Part shown: piece by piece, positions 35,051-42,488 of the stretch
Layout of the letters: each line of letters begins with the position of its first letter
Numbering within the stretch: the first letter of the stretch is position 1
Assembly: GCA_003223025.1 (NCBI GenBank)
Contig: QHXR01000006.1
Location: 228,681-292,680 of the forward strand
Source: Acidobacteriota bacterium
GTDB lineage: Bacteria > Acidobacteriota > Blastocatellia > Pyrinomonadales > Pyrinomonadaceae
Direction of reading: 5' to 3'
DNA: 64,000 nt
Notes under the pieces: model-generated
Told to the model about the DNA's origin: nothing
What the model saw: only the letters and a program-made list of their open reading frames with translations
The model's database searches: none
Made by a program: the position numbers and the translations under genes

Positions 35051-36385
35051 ATGCGACATTTTGGGACAGTTTTGCTTCTCCTAACAACGTTTAGCTGCGC
35101 GCTCACGATGGCCGCGCAACGACCCGACGATGTGCTGGCGACCTCGACGAAAATTAATTTCACGCCTGCGAATCTTTCTCCGGCTGCGCGCAGGTATTAC
35201 CTCGAGCGACGCACGATCATCGCCAATACCCGCACCGAGTTGCTAGACGGAATGATCGCGGAGGCGATACTCGATCTGGAAGCAAAGGCTGCCTCATCGA
35301 CTCCAGAAAAACTTCTCGCCGAGCAGAAAAGTAAAGTGCGGGACCCGTTGCCGGCCGAGGTTCAGAAATTTTACGACGCGAACGTCGGACCCGATGGCGG
35401 AAAGCCTCTGGAACAGATTCGTCCGCAGCTCGTCGCTTATTTAAAAGAGCGTGCAGCCGAGAACGCGGTCGATACATATCTTCAAACTCTGCGAACGAAA
35501 TATAAGGTTGTCGGCAAGGACGCGAATTCTATCGGTCTCACTTCGGGCGATATGCTCGCGACGATCGGTACTCGCACGATCACAGTCAGCGAATTCGAAC
35601 AAAAGAATAAGGTTCGTTTGAACGATACTGAATTGCAGATCTTCGAAGAGGTTCGGGCGGATCTCGAGTCGGTGATCTTATCGTCGCTTGCTGCGGAAGA
35701 GGCCAAATCAAGGAATCTCGACGAGCAGGCTTTTCTCGCCGAGGAGATTACCGACAAGCTCAAGCTTTTCACCGACGAGGAAAAGAACGCGGTTGAAACC
35801 GCTTTGAAGAAGCGTCTCTTTACAAAATATGCAGTCAAGATCTCGCTTATCGAGCCGACGCCGATCGTTCAGAACGTTCTGATCGAAAGCGACGATCCGC
35901 AGACCGGAAGTGCGACCGCTCCTGTGACGGTTGTCATGTTCACGGATTTCCAGTGCCCGGCTTGTTCGCGAACTCATCCCGTCCTGAAGAGCACGCTCGC
36001 TGAGTACGGAAACAAGATCCGTTTCGTCGTTCGCGACTATCCGCTCGAATCGCTCCACGAAAATGCATTTCAAGCCGCGCTCGCGGCAAACGCTGCTCGC
36101 GCTCAGGGAAAATTTTTTGAATATTCGGAATTGCTCTATCGAAATCAGGACGCTCTCGACAAAGCATCGCTCCTAAAATACGCAACTCAACTCGGTTTGA
36201 ATGCAAAACAATTTGAGTTAGACTTTAACGACGCAAAAGCCATTGCCGAGGTTCGGAAAGATCAGGCGGACGGACGTGATAACGGGGTCGGCGGTACGCC
36301 GTCGATATTCGTAAACGGGATCAAAGTTCAGCGGCTTTCGGCCGACGCTTTTCGACGGGCAATCGACCGCGCACTTTCCAAATAA
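35051..36385 (+). CDS. Exported DsbA-like thioredoxin-fold protein with helical N-terminal domain
   Basis: 444 residues. Signal peptide (1-22), a helical region resembling SurA-type chaperone N-domains (about 40-270), and a C-terminal thioredoxin/DsbA domain (from about 290: VTVVMFTDFQCPACSRTHPVLK) with the CPAC active site, cis-proline loop GVGGTPSIFVNG and closing helix. Likely a periplasmic disulfide oxidoreductase. Four bases before the next gene, same operon. Confidence 0.88.
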   Translation: MRHFGTVLLLLTTFSCALTMAAQRPDDVLATSTKINFTPANLSPAARRYYLERRTIIANTRTELLDGMIAEAILDLEAKAASSTPEKLLAEQKSKVRDPLPAEVQKFYDANVGPDGGKPLEQIRPQLVAYLKERAAENAVDTYLQTLRTKYKVVGKDANSIGLTSGDMLATIGTRTITVSEFEQKNKVRLNDTELQIFEEVRADLESVILSSLAAEEAKSRNLDEQAFLAEEITDKLKLFTDEEKNAVETALKKRLFTKYAVKISLIEPTPIVQNVLIESDDPQTGSATAPVTVVMFTDFQCPACSRTHPVLKSTLAEYGNKIRFVVRDYPLESLHENAFQAALAANAARAQGKFFEYSELLYRNQDALDKASLLKYATQLGLNAKQFELDFNDAKAIAEVRKDQADGRDNGVGGTPSIFVNGIKVQRLSADAFRRAIDRALSK

Positions 36386-36388
36386 CCT

Positions 36389-37216
36389 ATGCGTTCCTGT
36401 TTCATTTTCGCTCTGTTTCTTCTTTCGCTCTCGTGCGGAAATCCACCGGCTGTGTCGAACAACGCGACGCCAAATACTAACGCGGCAAAGACGACCACTC
36501 CGGTCGTGATGTACGACTACGAGATCCTGAAAACTTACACTCACGATCCAAAGGCGTTCACTCAGGGACTCGAGTTTCATGACGGAGTTCTGTACGAAGG
36601 AACTGGCGGCAAGGACGATGATCCGTTTTTCTCGAGCCTGCGAAAGGTCGAGCTCGCCACCGGGAAAGTGCTGCAAAAGCACGATGTGCCGCGCGAGTAT
36701 TTCGGTGAGGGCATCACCATTCTCAACGATAAGGTCTACCAGCTCACATGGCGTCAGATGACAGCCTTTGAATACGATCTAAAGGATTTCAAGCTTCTCC
36801 GCGAACTGCGATATACGGGGGAAGGCTGGGGCCTGACTAACGACGGCACAAACCTCATCATGAGCGACGGGACGCACGTGATCCGTTTCGTCAATCCCGA
36901 AGATTTCAAAACCGTCCGGACGATCGTCGTGAACGACGAGAAAGGAAAACCGGTCATGGAGCTGAACGAGCTTGAATACGTGAAGGGTGAGATCTGGGCA
37001 AACATCTGGCAGACGGGATGGATCGTTCGTATCGATCCTGCAACCGGAAAACTGCTCGGACGGATCGACATGAACAAACTCAGCGACGAAGAACAGCAGC
37101 AGAATCCGAACGCCGACGTGCTGAACGGAATCGCCTACGATGCGGCGAGCGATAAACTCTACGTCACCGGAAAACTGTGGCGTCGTTTGTTCGAGATCAA
37201 GGTGAATCCCCGATGA
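36389..37216 (+). CDS. Glutaminyl-peptide cyclotransferase (bacterial/plant type), lipoprotein
   Basis: 275 residues. MRSCFIFALFLLSLSCGN is a lipoprotein signal with Cys after LSLS. The five-bladed propeller family is shown by THDPKAFTQGLEFHDGVLYEGTG, LNDKVYQLTWRQ, WGLTNDGTNLIMSDGT, NELEYVKGEIWANIWQTGWIVRIDPATGK and VLNGIAYD. It cyclises N-terminal glutamine of exported proteins to pyroglutamate. Its stop overlaps the next ATG (ATGA). Confidence 0.92.
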   Translation: MRSCFIFALFLLSLSCGNPPAVSNNATPNTNAAKTTTPVVMYDYEILKTYTHDPKAFTQGLEFHDGVLYEGTGGKDDDPFFSSLRKVELATGKVLQKHDVPREYFGEGITILNDKVYQLTWRQMTAFEYDLKDFKLLRELRYTGEGWGLTNDGTNLIMSDGTHVIRFVNPEDFKTVRTIVVNDEKGKPVMELNELEYVKGEIWANIWQTGWIVRIDPATGKLLGRIDMNKLSDEEQQQNPNADVLNGIAYDAASDKLYVTGKLWRRLFEIKVNPR

Positions 37217-37686
37217 CGCCTGAAGAGACTTACATGCGTTTGGCGATTCGCCTGGCGCAAAAGAGTGTCGATGAAAACCTCGGTGGGCCATTCGGCTGCG
37301 TGATCGTGAAGGACGGTCGGATCGTCGGCGAAGGATTCAATCAAGTGACGACTACAAATGATCCGACGGCACATGCTGAGGTCGTCGCGATCCGGAACGC
37401 GTGTCAGAATCTTGAATCATTTCAACTCGAGGGCTGCTCCGTTTATACCTCATGCGAACCGTGCCCGATGTGCCTTGGCGCGATCTACTGGGCTCGCCCG
37501 TCGGAGATCTATATGGCAGCGACTCGCGACGATGCCGCAGCCGCCGGATTCGACGACGAAATGTTTTACAGCGAATTCTTCCGGCCGAATGAGCAGCGGC
37601 ATCTCAAACTAAAAAGCATCCTCAGATCTGAATCGCAAAAAGTATTTAAGAGCTGGGTCGCAAAGCCGGACAAGATCGAGTATTAA
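37213..37686 (+). CDS. guaD: Guanine deaminase (cytidine-deaminase fold, GuaD type)
   Basis: 157 residues. Zinc motifs HAE (54-56) and PCPMC (CEPCPMC, 81-87) are intact. The C-terminal ATRDDAAAAGFDDEMFYSEFF and the QRHLKLKSIL tail match the Bacillus-type guanine deaminase, not TadA. ATG 37213 overlaps the previous stop (ATGA) and is preferred to an upstream ATG. It converts guanine to xanthine; xanthine dehydrogenase genes follow about 700 bases later, so a purine-degradation route is likely. Confidence 0.85.
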   Translation: MTPEETYMRLAIRLAQKSVDENLGGPFGCVIVKDGRIVGEGFNQVTTTNDPTAHAEVVAIRNACQNLESFQLEGCSVYTSCEPCPMCLGAIYWARPSEIYMAATRDDAAAAGFDDEMFYSEFFRPNEQRHLKLKSILRSESQKVFKSWVAKPDKIEY

Positions 37687-37705
37687 ATTTGCTCGCGAAA
37701 TGCGG

Positions 37706-37812
37706 GAAAGAATTATTGCCCGCGAAATACGCGAAAAAACGCGAAACAAAACCTTTCGATTCTAATTCTTCTTTCGCGTCCTTTCGCGTATTTCGCGGGC
37801 AATAATTCTTTC
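37706..37812. repeat. CGCGAAATACGCGAAA hairpin element
   Basis: Arms 37706-37746 and 37772-37812 (41 bases) pair with two mismatches. The words TTGCCCGCGAAATACGCGAAA are shared with 50475-50552 and, in part, with 3742-3801. It nearly fills the spacer, with a GGGAGA ribosome site left before the next ATG. Confidence 0.9.
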
Positions 37813-37834
37813 GCTACTCCGCGGGAGATAATCA

Positions 37835-38284
37835 ATGTCGAACATCTATTTCTACATTCTTCTTGCTCTCGCTGCAGGTGCGATGATGCCGACGCAAGCG
37901 GCGACGAATAACAAGATGGCCGGCGTCGTCGACAGCCCGATCCTCGCCGCGTTCATTTCTTTTTTTGTCGGAACAGTCGCACTCTTTGTGTACATGCTTT
38001 TGTCGGGCTCACCGCTCGGGAACATTTCGTCTGCTAAAGACGCTCCGGCGATCGCGTGGATCGGAGGGCTCCTCGGCGCATTTTTTGTAACCGCGGCCGT
38101 GATGTTGGTTCCGCGTCTAGGAGTCGCGATGACATTCAGTCTCGTCATCGCCGGCCAGATGATCGTCACGCTGATCATCGACCACTTCGGTCTGCTCGGT
38201 GTGCCGGTAAAGGAAGTGAGTCTCGCACGGGTTTTCGGGATCCTACTGATTGCGGGCGGCGTGGTATTAATACGTAAATTTTAG
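37835..38284 (+). CDS. DMT-type exporter, YdcZ/DUF606 family
   Basis: 149 residues, five predicted membrane helices. MSNIYFYILLALAAGAMMPTQAATNNKMA and the closing LARVFGILLIAGGVVLIRKF are typical of the half-size DUF606 transporters. GGGAGATAATCA precedes the ATG. Position between guanine deaminase and xanthine dehydrogenase suggests purine export or import, inferred only from context. Confidence 0.85.
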   Translation: MSNIYFYILLALAAGAMMPTQAATNNKMAGVVDSPILAAFISFFVGTVALFVYMLLSGSPLGNISSAKDAPAIAWIGGLLGAFFVTAAVMLVPRLGVAMTFSLVIAGQMIVTLIIDHFGLLGVPVKEVSLARVFGILLIAGGVVLIRKF

Positions 38285-38304
38285 GTTCGGGACTTTAAGG
38301 CGCC

Positions 38305-38378
38305 TAACCGCAGGTGACGCGGATAACGCAGATAAAACAAACAAAGGCTCCTAAAATAATCCGCGTCATCTGCGGTTA
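38305..38378. repeat. ACGCGGAT-type hairpin element
   Basis: TAACCGCAGGTGACGCGGAT (38305-38324) pairs with the inverted copy at 38359-38378 with one mismatch in 20. Same family as 25475-25556. Confidence 0.8.
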
Positions 38379-38409
38379 ATTACTCTCGGCTCCCGTGCTT
38401 ATTCCACTG

Positions 38410-39996
38410 ATGAACCAGTTCATCCTCAACAACGAAGACATCGACACGAACCTCCCGGCCGGAACCACCGTGCTCGATTTCGTTCGCTATCACAAAAATC
38501 TTAAAGGCACGAAGATCGGTTGCCGCGAGGGCGACTGCGGTGCATGCACGATTCTTGTTGGCGAATTAAGGGATGACAAGGTTCGGTATCGAACGATGAC
38601 GTCGTGTCTCATGCCACTCGCGAATGCGTCGGGAAAACACATCGTCACGATCGAAGGCGTGAATCCATCCAACAACTCGCTCACGCCGGTTCAGCAGGCG
38701 ATGGTCGACGAAAGCGGGACGCAATGCGGATTCTGCACAGTCGGATTCGTGATGTCGCTCACTGGATTCAGCATCGACGATGTCGCGAAGACTCCAGCGA
38801 TGGCGGTTTCCTCCATCGACGGAAACATCTGCCGATGCACCGGGTACAAGTCCATTGAGCGCGCAGCGGTGAAACTTTGCGACGCAGTGACGGCGAGACA
38901 CGGAGACGCTCCGGCAATCGAAAATCCAAAATCCAAAATCCAAAATGTCCAAGACTCCCCTCCTTCCGAAGGAGGGGTGTCCGCCGCTTTGGGCGGACGG
39001 GGTGGTTCTCTATTCGCGCGTCCCGAAAATGTGGTGCCGGAGTATTTCTCCAGGATCGCGGAGCGTCTCACGCAAATTCAAGTAAGGCCGCCTAAAGGCG
39101 GGACTCAAAACATTGTTGGCGGCGGAACTGACATCTACGTGCAACGACCTGACGAGATCGTTGAAACAGACTCGACGCACGTCTTCTACGACGAGACTCT
39201 CCGCGACATCGCCGACAACGGCGTGACAATCGAGATCGGAGCATCCACGACCGTGACCGACCTGCTCGAGTCGCCGGTAATGCAATCGATCTTCCCTAAT
39301 CTTTACAAACACCTGAAGCTCGTATCATCGACGCCGATACGCAACATGGCGACGCTCGGCGGTAACTTCGTCAACGCATCGCCGATCGGAGACATGACGG
39401 TTTGGTTCCTCGCACTTGACGCTGACATCATTTTCAACAATGGCCGCGAGATGCCGCTTAGAAAGCTTTATATCGATTACAAGAAGCTCGCAAAGACCGA
39501 TCAGGAATTCATAAAGACGATCCGCTTCAAAAAACCTGGCGAAGATTTTCGATTCAATTTCGAGAAAGTCTGCAAGCGCACTTACCTCGACATCGCGAGC
39601 GTCAACACTGCTATCTCCTTGACGGTCGAGGCAACGCCCGGCCCCGGATGGGTCCCGCCCGCGTTGTCGGAGGCCAACAGCAAAAACTCCCCTCCTTCCG
39701 AAGGAGGGGTGGCAGCCGCTTCGGCTGACGGGGTGGTTCTTTCACCCGTGGATTACAAGATAATTACCGCTCACGTCTCATGCGGAGGAGTCGCGCCGAT
39801 TCCCATGTATTTGAAAGAGACGTCAGATTTCTTGCGCGGCCAGATGGTGAATCCCGAAACGATTGCCGACGCGAACGAGGTCATGCAGGCCGAGATATCG
39901 CCGATCTCCGATGTCCGAGGTTCGGCCGGTTATAAGCGGCTATTGTTGCGGCAGTTGTTTCGGGCTCACTTCATTGAACTGTTTAGAATTGATTAG
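38410..39996 (+). CDS. xdhA: Xanthine dehydrogenase small subunit (2Fe-2S and FAD domains)
   Basis: 528 residues. Plant-type 2Fe-2S domain with Cys at 38, 43, 46 and 66, then second cluster Cys at 106, 109, 141, 143 (GFCTVGF ... CRCTGY). The FAD domain follows (GGGTDIYVQRP; TLGGNFVNASPIGD; FNFEKVCKRTYLDIASVN). Electrons from XdhB pass through it to NAD or another acceptor. Between the two domains, and again near residue 426-445, lie in-frame repeat insertions (ENPKSKIQN, SPPSEGGVSAALGGRGGS, SPPSEGGVAAASADGVVLS). ATG 38410 is preferred over GTG 38395. Confidence 0.93.
   Translation: MNQFILNNEDIDTNLPAGTTVLDFVRYHKNLKGTKIGCREGDCGACTILVGELRDDKVRYRTMTSCLMPLANASGKHIVTIEGVNPSNNSLTPVQQAMVDESGTQCGFCTVGFVMSLTGFSIDDVAKTPAMAVSSIDGNICRCTGYKSIERAAVKLCDAVTARHGDAPAIENPKSKIQNVQDSPPSEGGVSAALGGRGGSLFARPENVVPEYFSRIAERLTQIQVRPPKGGTQNIVGGGTDIYVQRPDEIVETDSTHVFYDETLRDIADNGVTIEIGASTTVTDLLESPVMQSIFPNLYKHLKLVSSTPIRNMATLGGNFVNASPIGDMTVWFLALDADIIFNNGREMPLRKLYIDYKKLAKTDQEFIKTIRFKKPGEDFRFNFEKVCKRTYLDIASVNTAISLTVEATPGPGWVPPALSEANSKNSPPSEGGVAAASADGVVLSPVDYKIITAHVSCGGVAPIPMYLKETSDFLRGQMVNPETIADANEVMQAEISPISDVRGSAGYKRLLLRQLFRAHFIELFRID
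38918..38945. repeat. Heptads in frame inside xdhA
   Basis: TCGAAAA, TCCAAAA, TCCAAAA, TCCAAAA. Encodes ENPKSKIQN in the linker between the iron-sulphur and FAD domains. Confidence 0.85.
38957..39009. repeat. Palindromic element, copy 1, in frame inside xdhA
   Basis: Stem one CCCCTCCTT-CCG-AAGGAGGGG (38957-38977), stem two GTCCGCC-GCTTTG-GGCGGAC (38979-38998), then GGGGTGGTTCT. Read as SPPSEGGVSAALGGRGGS. Stop-free in this frame. Confidence 0.88.
39086..39103. repeat. Small palindrome CCGCC-TAAA-GGCGG inside xdhA
   Basis: Five-base-pair hairpin at 39088-39101 encoding RPPKGGT just before the FAD-binding GGGTD motif. The same GGCGGGACT word flanks the RecQ-upstream hairpin region; membership in a repeat family is tentative. 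Confidence 0.4.
39689..39740. repeat. Palindromic element, copy 2, in frame inside xdhA
   Basis: Stem one is identical to copy 1 (CCCCTCCTT-CCG-AAGGAGGGG, 39689-39709). Stem two is different but still paired (CAGCCG-CTT-CGGCTG, 39713-39727), a compensatory change. Ends in the same ACGGGGTGGTTCT. One base shorter than copy 1, so its tail is read in another frame, giving ASADGVVLS. Confidence 0.88.
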
Positions 39997-40036
39997 CACG
40001 GAGAGCCATTCTCCGTGTGCCCGGTGGCTGGATGTA

Positions 40037-42286
40037 ATGAAAAACATCGACTCAAAATCTCACGTTCGTGGCGAGTCCGTGTATCTGGATGACATTCCGC
40101 TCGTCCAGGGAACTCTGTACGCGTGCGTGTTCGATTCGCCGGTCGCGCATGGAAAACTACGAAGTATAGACACGACTGAAGCTGAGATCAGCGAAGGCGT
40201 CGTTCGGGTAATTACGGCAAAAGACCTCGTCGGAGAAAACCAGATCGGCGGGATCATTCCCGACGAACCGCTGCTCGCCGATGATGAAGTTCACTTTCAG
40301 GGAATGCCGATCGCGATCGTTCTCGCGACATCCGAAGAACTCGCACGTAAAGCCGCAAAGAAGATCAGTGCCGATATCGAACCGCTCGAACCAGTTCTCG
40401 ATCCGCGCATCGCTGCAGCGAACGGCGATCTCATCGTTCCGCCAAAAATATTCAAGCTTGGCGATACAGAAGCGGCATTCGAAAGATGCGATCACGTTTA
40501 CAAAGGCCGGGCTGAAGTAAATGGACAAGAGCATCTCTACATCGAGACACAAGGTGCATACGCGCTTCCGACCGAGAACGGCGGTCTGCGAGTTTATTCT
40601 TCGACCCAGGGTCCGACCGCTGTACAGCGTGCGGTGTGTCGAGTCACCGGACTTGCGATGCATGAGGTCGAGGTCGATGTGCAAAGACTCGGTGGCGGGT
40701 TCGGTGGGAAGGAAGATCAGGCGAATGCGTGGGCGGCGATCTGTGCGGTTGGTTCGCAGCTAACGAAGCGTCCGGTAAAATACGCGCTGCATCGCATGGA
40801 AGACATGCGTATGACCGGCAAGCGTCATCCTTATTCGGCGGATTACAAGATCGGTTTGGATAAAGACCTTAAGATCGTCGCGTACGAAGCGACGTTCTAT
40901 CAAAACGCCGGAGCCTCGGCCGATCTCTCACCACCGGTTCTCGAGCGAACGCTGTTTCACTGTACGAACTCGTACTACGTCCCTAACGTCAGTGCCACTG
41001 CATATTGCTGTCGAACCCACCTTCCACCTAATACTGCCTTCCGAGGATTCGGCGGACCGCAGGGTATGTTCGTCATCGAATCGGCGATCGTTCATGCGGC
41101 GGACGCACTGGGTGTGAAACCGTCTGACATTCAGCGTGCGAATCTGATCGAAAACGGCGACGAATTTCCGTACGGTCAGATCGCCGAGAGTGACGCGATC
41201 ACGACCTGGACGCAAGGCGACAAGAAATACGACTTCGCCTCACTGCAGCGTGAAGCCGACGAGTTCAACGCATCGTCAAAGTATTTCAAAAAGGGCGTCG
41301 CGATGATGCCGGTATGTTTCGGGATATCGTTTACAAAGACGCCGATGAATCAGGCGCGATCACTCGTCCATGTTTACACCGACGGCAGCATTGCCGTTTC
41401 GACCGGGGCCGTTGAGATGGGCCAGGGCGTCAACACGAAAATGGCGCAGGTCGCAGCCGAGATGTTCGGACTGCCGATCGAGAAAGTTCGACTCCACACG
41501 ACGAACACGCTTCGCATCGCGAACACATCGCCGACAGCAGCGTCCGCCGCCGCGGATTTAAACGGCAAAGCGACGCAGTTGGCGTGCGAAGCAATAAGAG
41601 ATCGACTGTTGGAAATTGCACAGCCGCTTGTCGAAGCCGAAAGTGTCGACGACCTTTCGCTCTCGGACGGTTACGTCCATCGCAACGGCGAACGAACAAG
41701 TCTCGACTTCAAAACGCTTGTCATGGATGCGCATCTGCAGCGCGTGAATCTCAGCGAGCACGCTCACTACGCGACGCCGGGAATAAACTTCGACTGGGAA
41801 ACCGCACGCGGGCACCCTTTCGCATATCACGTCTACGGAACCGCGATCGTCGGCGTCACCGTCGACTGTCTCCGCGGCCGTTACGAGATCGATTACGTGA
41901 AATGTTGTCACGACTTCGGCTCGTCGATGAACACGTCGGTGGACTACGGACAGATCGAAGGCGGGATCGTTCAAGGCATCGGCTGGATGACTATCGAGGA
42001 AGTCTTCTACGACGATTCGGGCAAGCTTCGTTCGAACGCATTATCGACCTACAAAGTCCCCGACATTTATTCGATCCCAAAAGAGATCGCGATCCTGCCG
42101 CTGGAAACCTCGCGTGAGAATCTCGCTGTCTTTAATTCCAAAGCCGTCGGCGAACCGCCACTCATGTACGGAATCGGCGCATACTTCGCGATACGACAAG
42201 CGATGGACTCCTACAAGAAAAGTTCCCCTCCGTTCGACGCTCCGTTCACGGCTGAAAAGGTCTTGATGAGCCTTTACGAGAAATAG
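40037..42286 (+). CDS. xdhB: Xanthine dehydrogenase molybdopterin-binding subunit
   Basis: 749 residues, XDH-like length. An Ald_Xan_dh a/b hammerhead domain at the start (HVRGESVYLDDIPLVQGTLYACVFDSPVAHGKL), then the molybdenum domain with GGGFGGKEDQA, AFRGFGGPQG, GAVEMGQGVNTKMAQV and the active-site Glu in VGEPPLMYGIGAYFAIRQA. Oxidises hypoxanthine or xanthine to urate. ATG 40037 is 40 bases after the xdhA stop; the longer overlapping frame is rejected. Its stop TAG is supplied by the following heptad array. Confidence 0.93.
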   Translation: MKNIDSKSHVRGESVYLDDIPLVQGTLYACVFDSPVAHGKLRSIDTTEAEISEGVVRVITAKDLVGENQIGGIIPDEPLLADDEVHFQGMPIAIVLATSEELARKAAKKISADIEPLEPVLDPRIAAANGDLIVPPKIFKLGDTEAAFERCDHVYKGRAEVNGQEHLYIETQGAYALPTENGGLRVYSSTQGPTAVQRAVCRVTGLAMHEVEVDVQRLGGGFGGKEDQANAWAAICAVGSQLTKRPVKYALHRMEDMRMTGKRHPYSADYKIGLDKDLKIVAYEATFYQNAGASADLSPPVLERTLFHCTNSYYVPNVSATAYCCRTHLPPNTAFRGFGGPQGMFVIESAIVHAADALGVKPSDIQRANLIENGDEFPYGQIAESDAITTWTQGDKKYDFASLQREADEFNASSKYFKKGVAMMPVCFGISFTKTPMNQARSLVHVYTDGSIAVSTGAVEMGQGVNTKMAQVAAEMFGLPIEKVRLHTTNTLRIANTSPTAASAAADLNGKATQLACEAIRDRLLEIAQPLVEAESVDDLSLSDGYVHRNGERTSLDFKTLVMDAHLQRVNLSEHAHYATPGINFDWETARGHPFAYHVYGTAIVGVTVDCLRGRYEIDYVKCCHDFGSSMNTSVDYGQIEGGIVQGIGWMTIEEVFYDDSGKLRSNALSTYKVPDIYSIPKEIAILPLETSRENLAVFNSKAVGEPPLMYGIGAYFAIRQAMDSYKKSSPPFDAPFTAEKVLMSLYEK

Positions 42287-42340
42287 CGGTTAGCCGTTAG
42301 CTTCTGACTAATAGCTAGTAGCTAACGGCTATCAGCTAGC
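42284..42340. repeat. Heptad array TAGCGGT/TAGCCGT with inverted arm
   Basis: Eight in-phase 7-mers: TAGCGGT, TAGCCGT, TAGCTTC, TGACTAA, TAGCTAG, TAGCTAA, CGGCTAT, CAGCTAG. The first TAG is the xdhB stop codon. TAGCCGTTAGC and GCTAACGGCTA form a hairpin. Confidence 0.85.
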
Positions 42341-42374
42341 TTTCTGTTCCGTTACGATTGCACAGTTAATCAAT

Positions 42375-42449
42375 CACCAGTTGCCAGTATTCAGTAGCCA
42401 GTTCCCAGGTTTGCGCTGGAAGCTGGTTACTGATTACTGGCAACTGGTG
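42375..42449. repeat. Heptad array CCAGTTG ... CTGGCAA, hairpin
   Basis: Left units CCAGTTG, CCAGTAT, TCAGTAG, CCAGTTC; right units CTGGAAG, CTGGTTA, CTGATTA, CTGGCAA. The arms (42375-42408 and 42416-42449) pair over 34 bases with four mismatches around a seven-base loop. Lies 39 bases before xdhC. Confidence 0.9.
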
Positions 42450-42488
42450 TCTTACTCTAATTAACGCTCATTGAGATAAAATTTCCGC

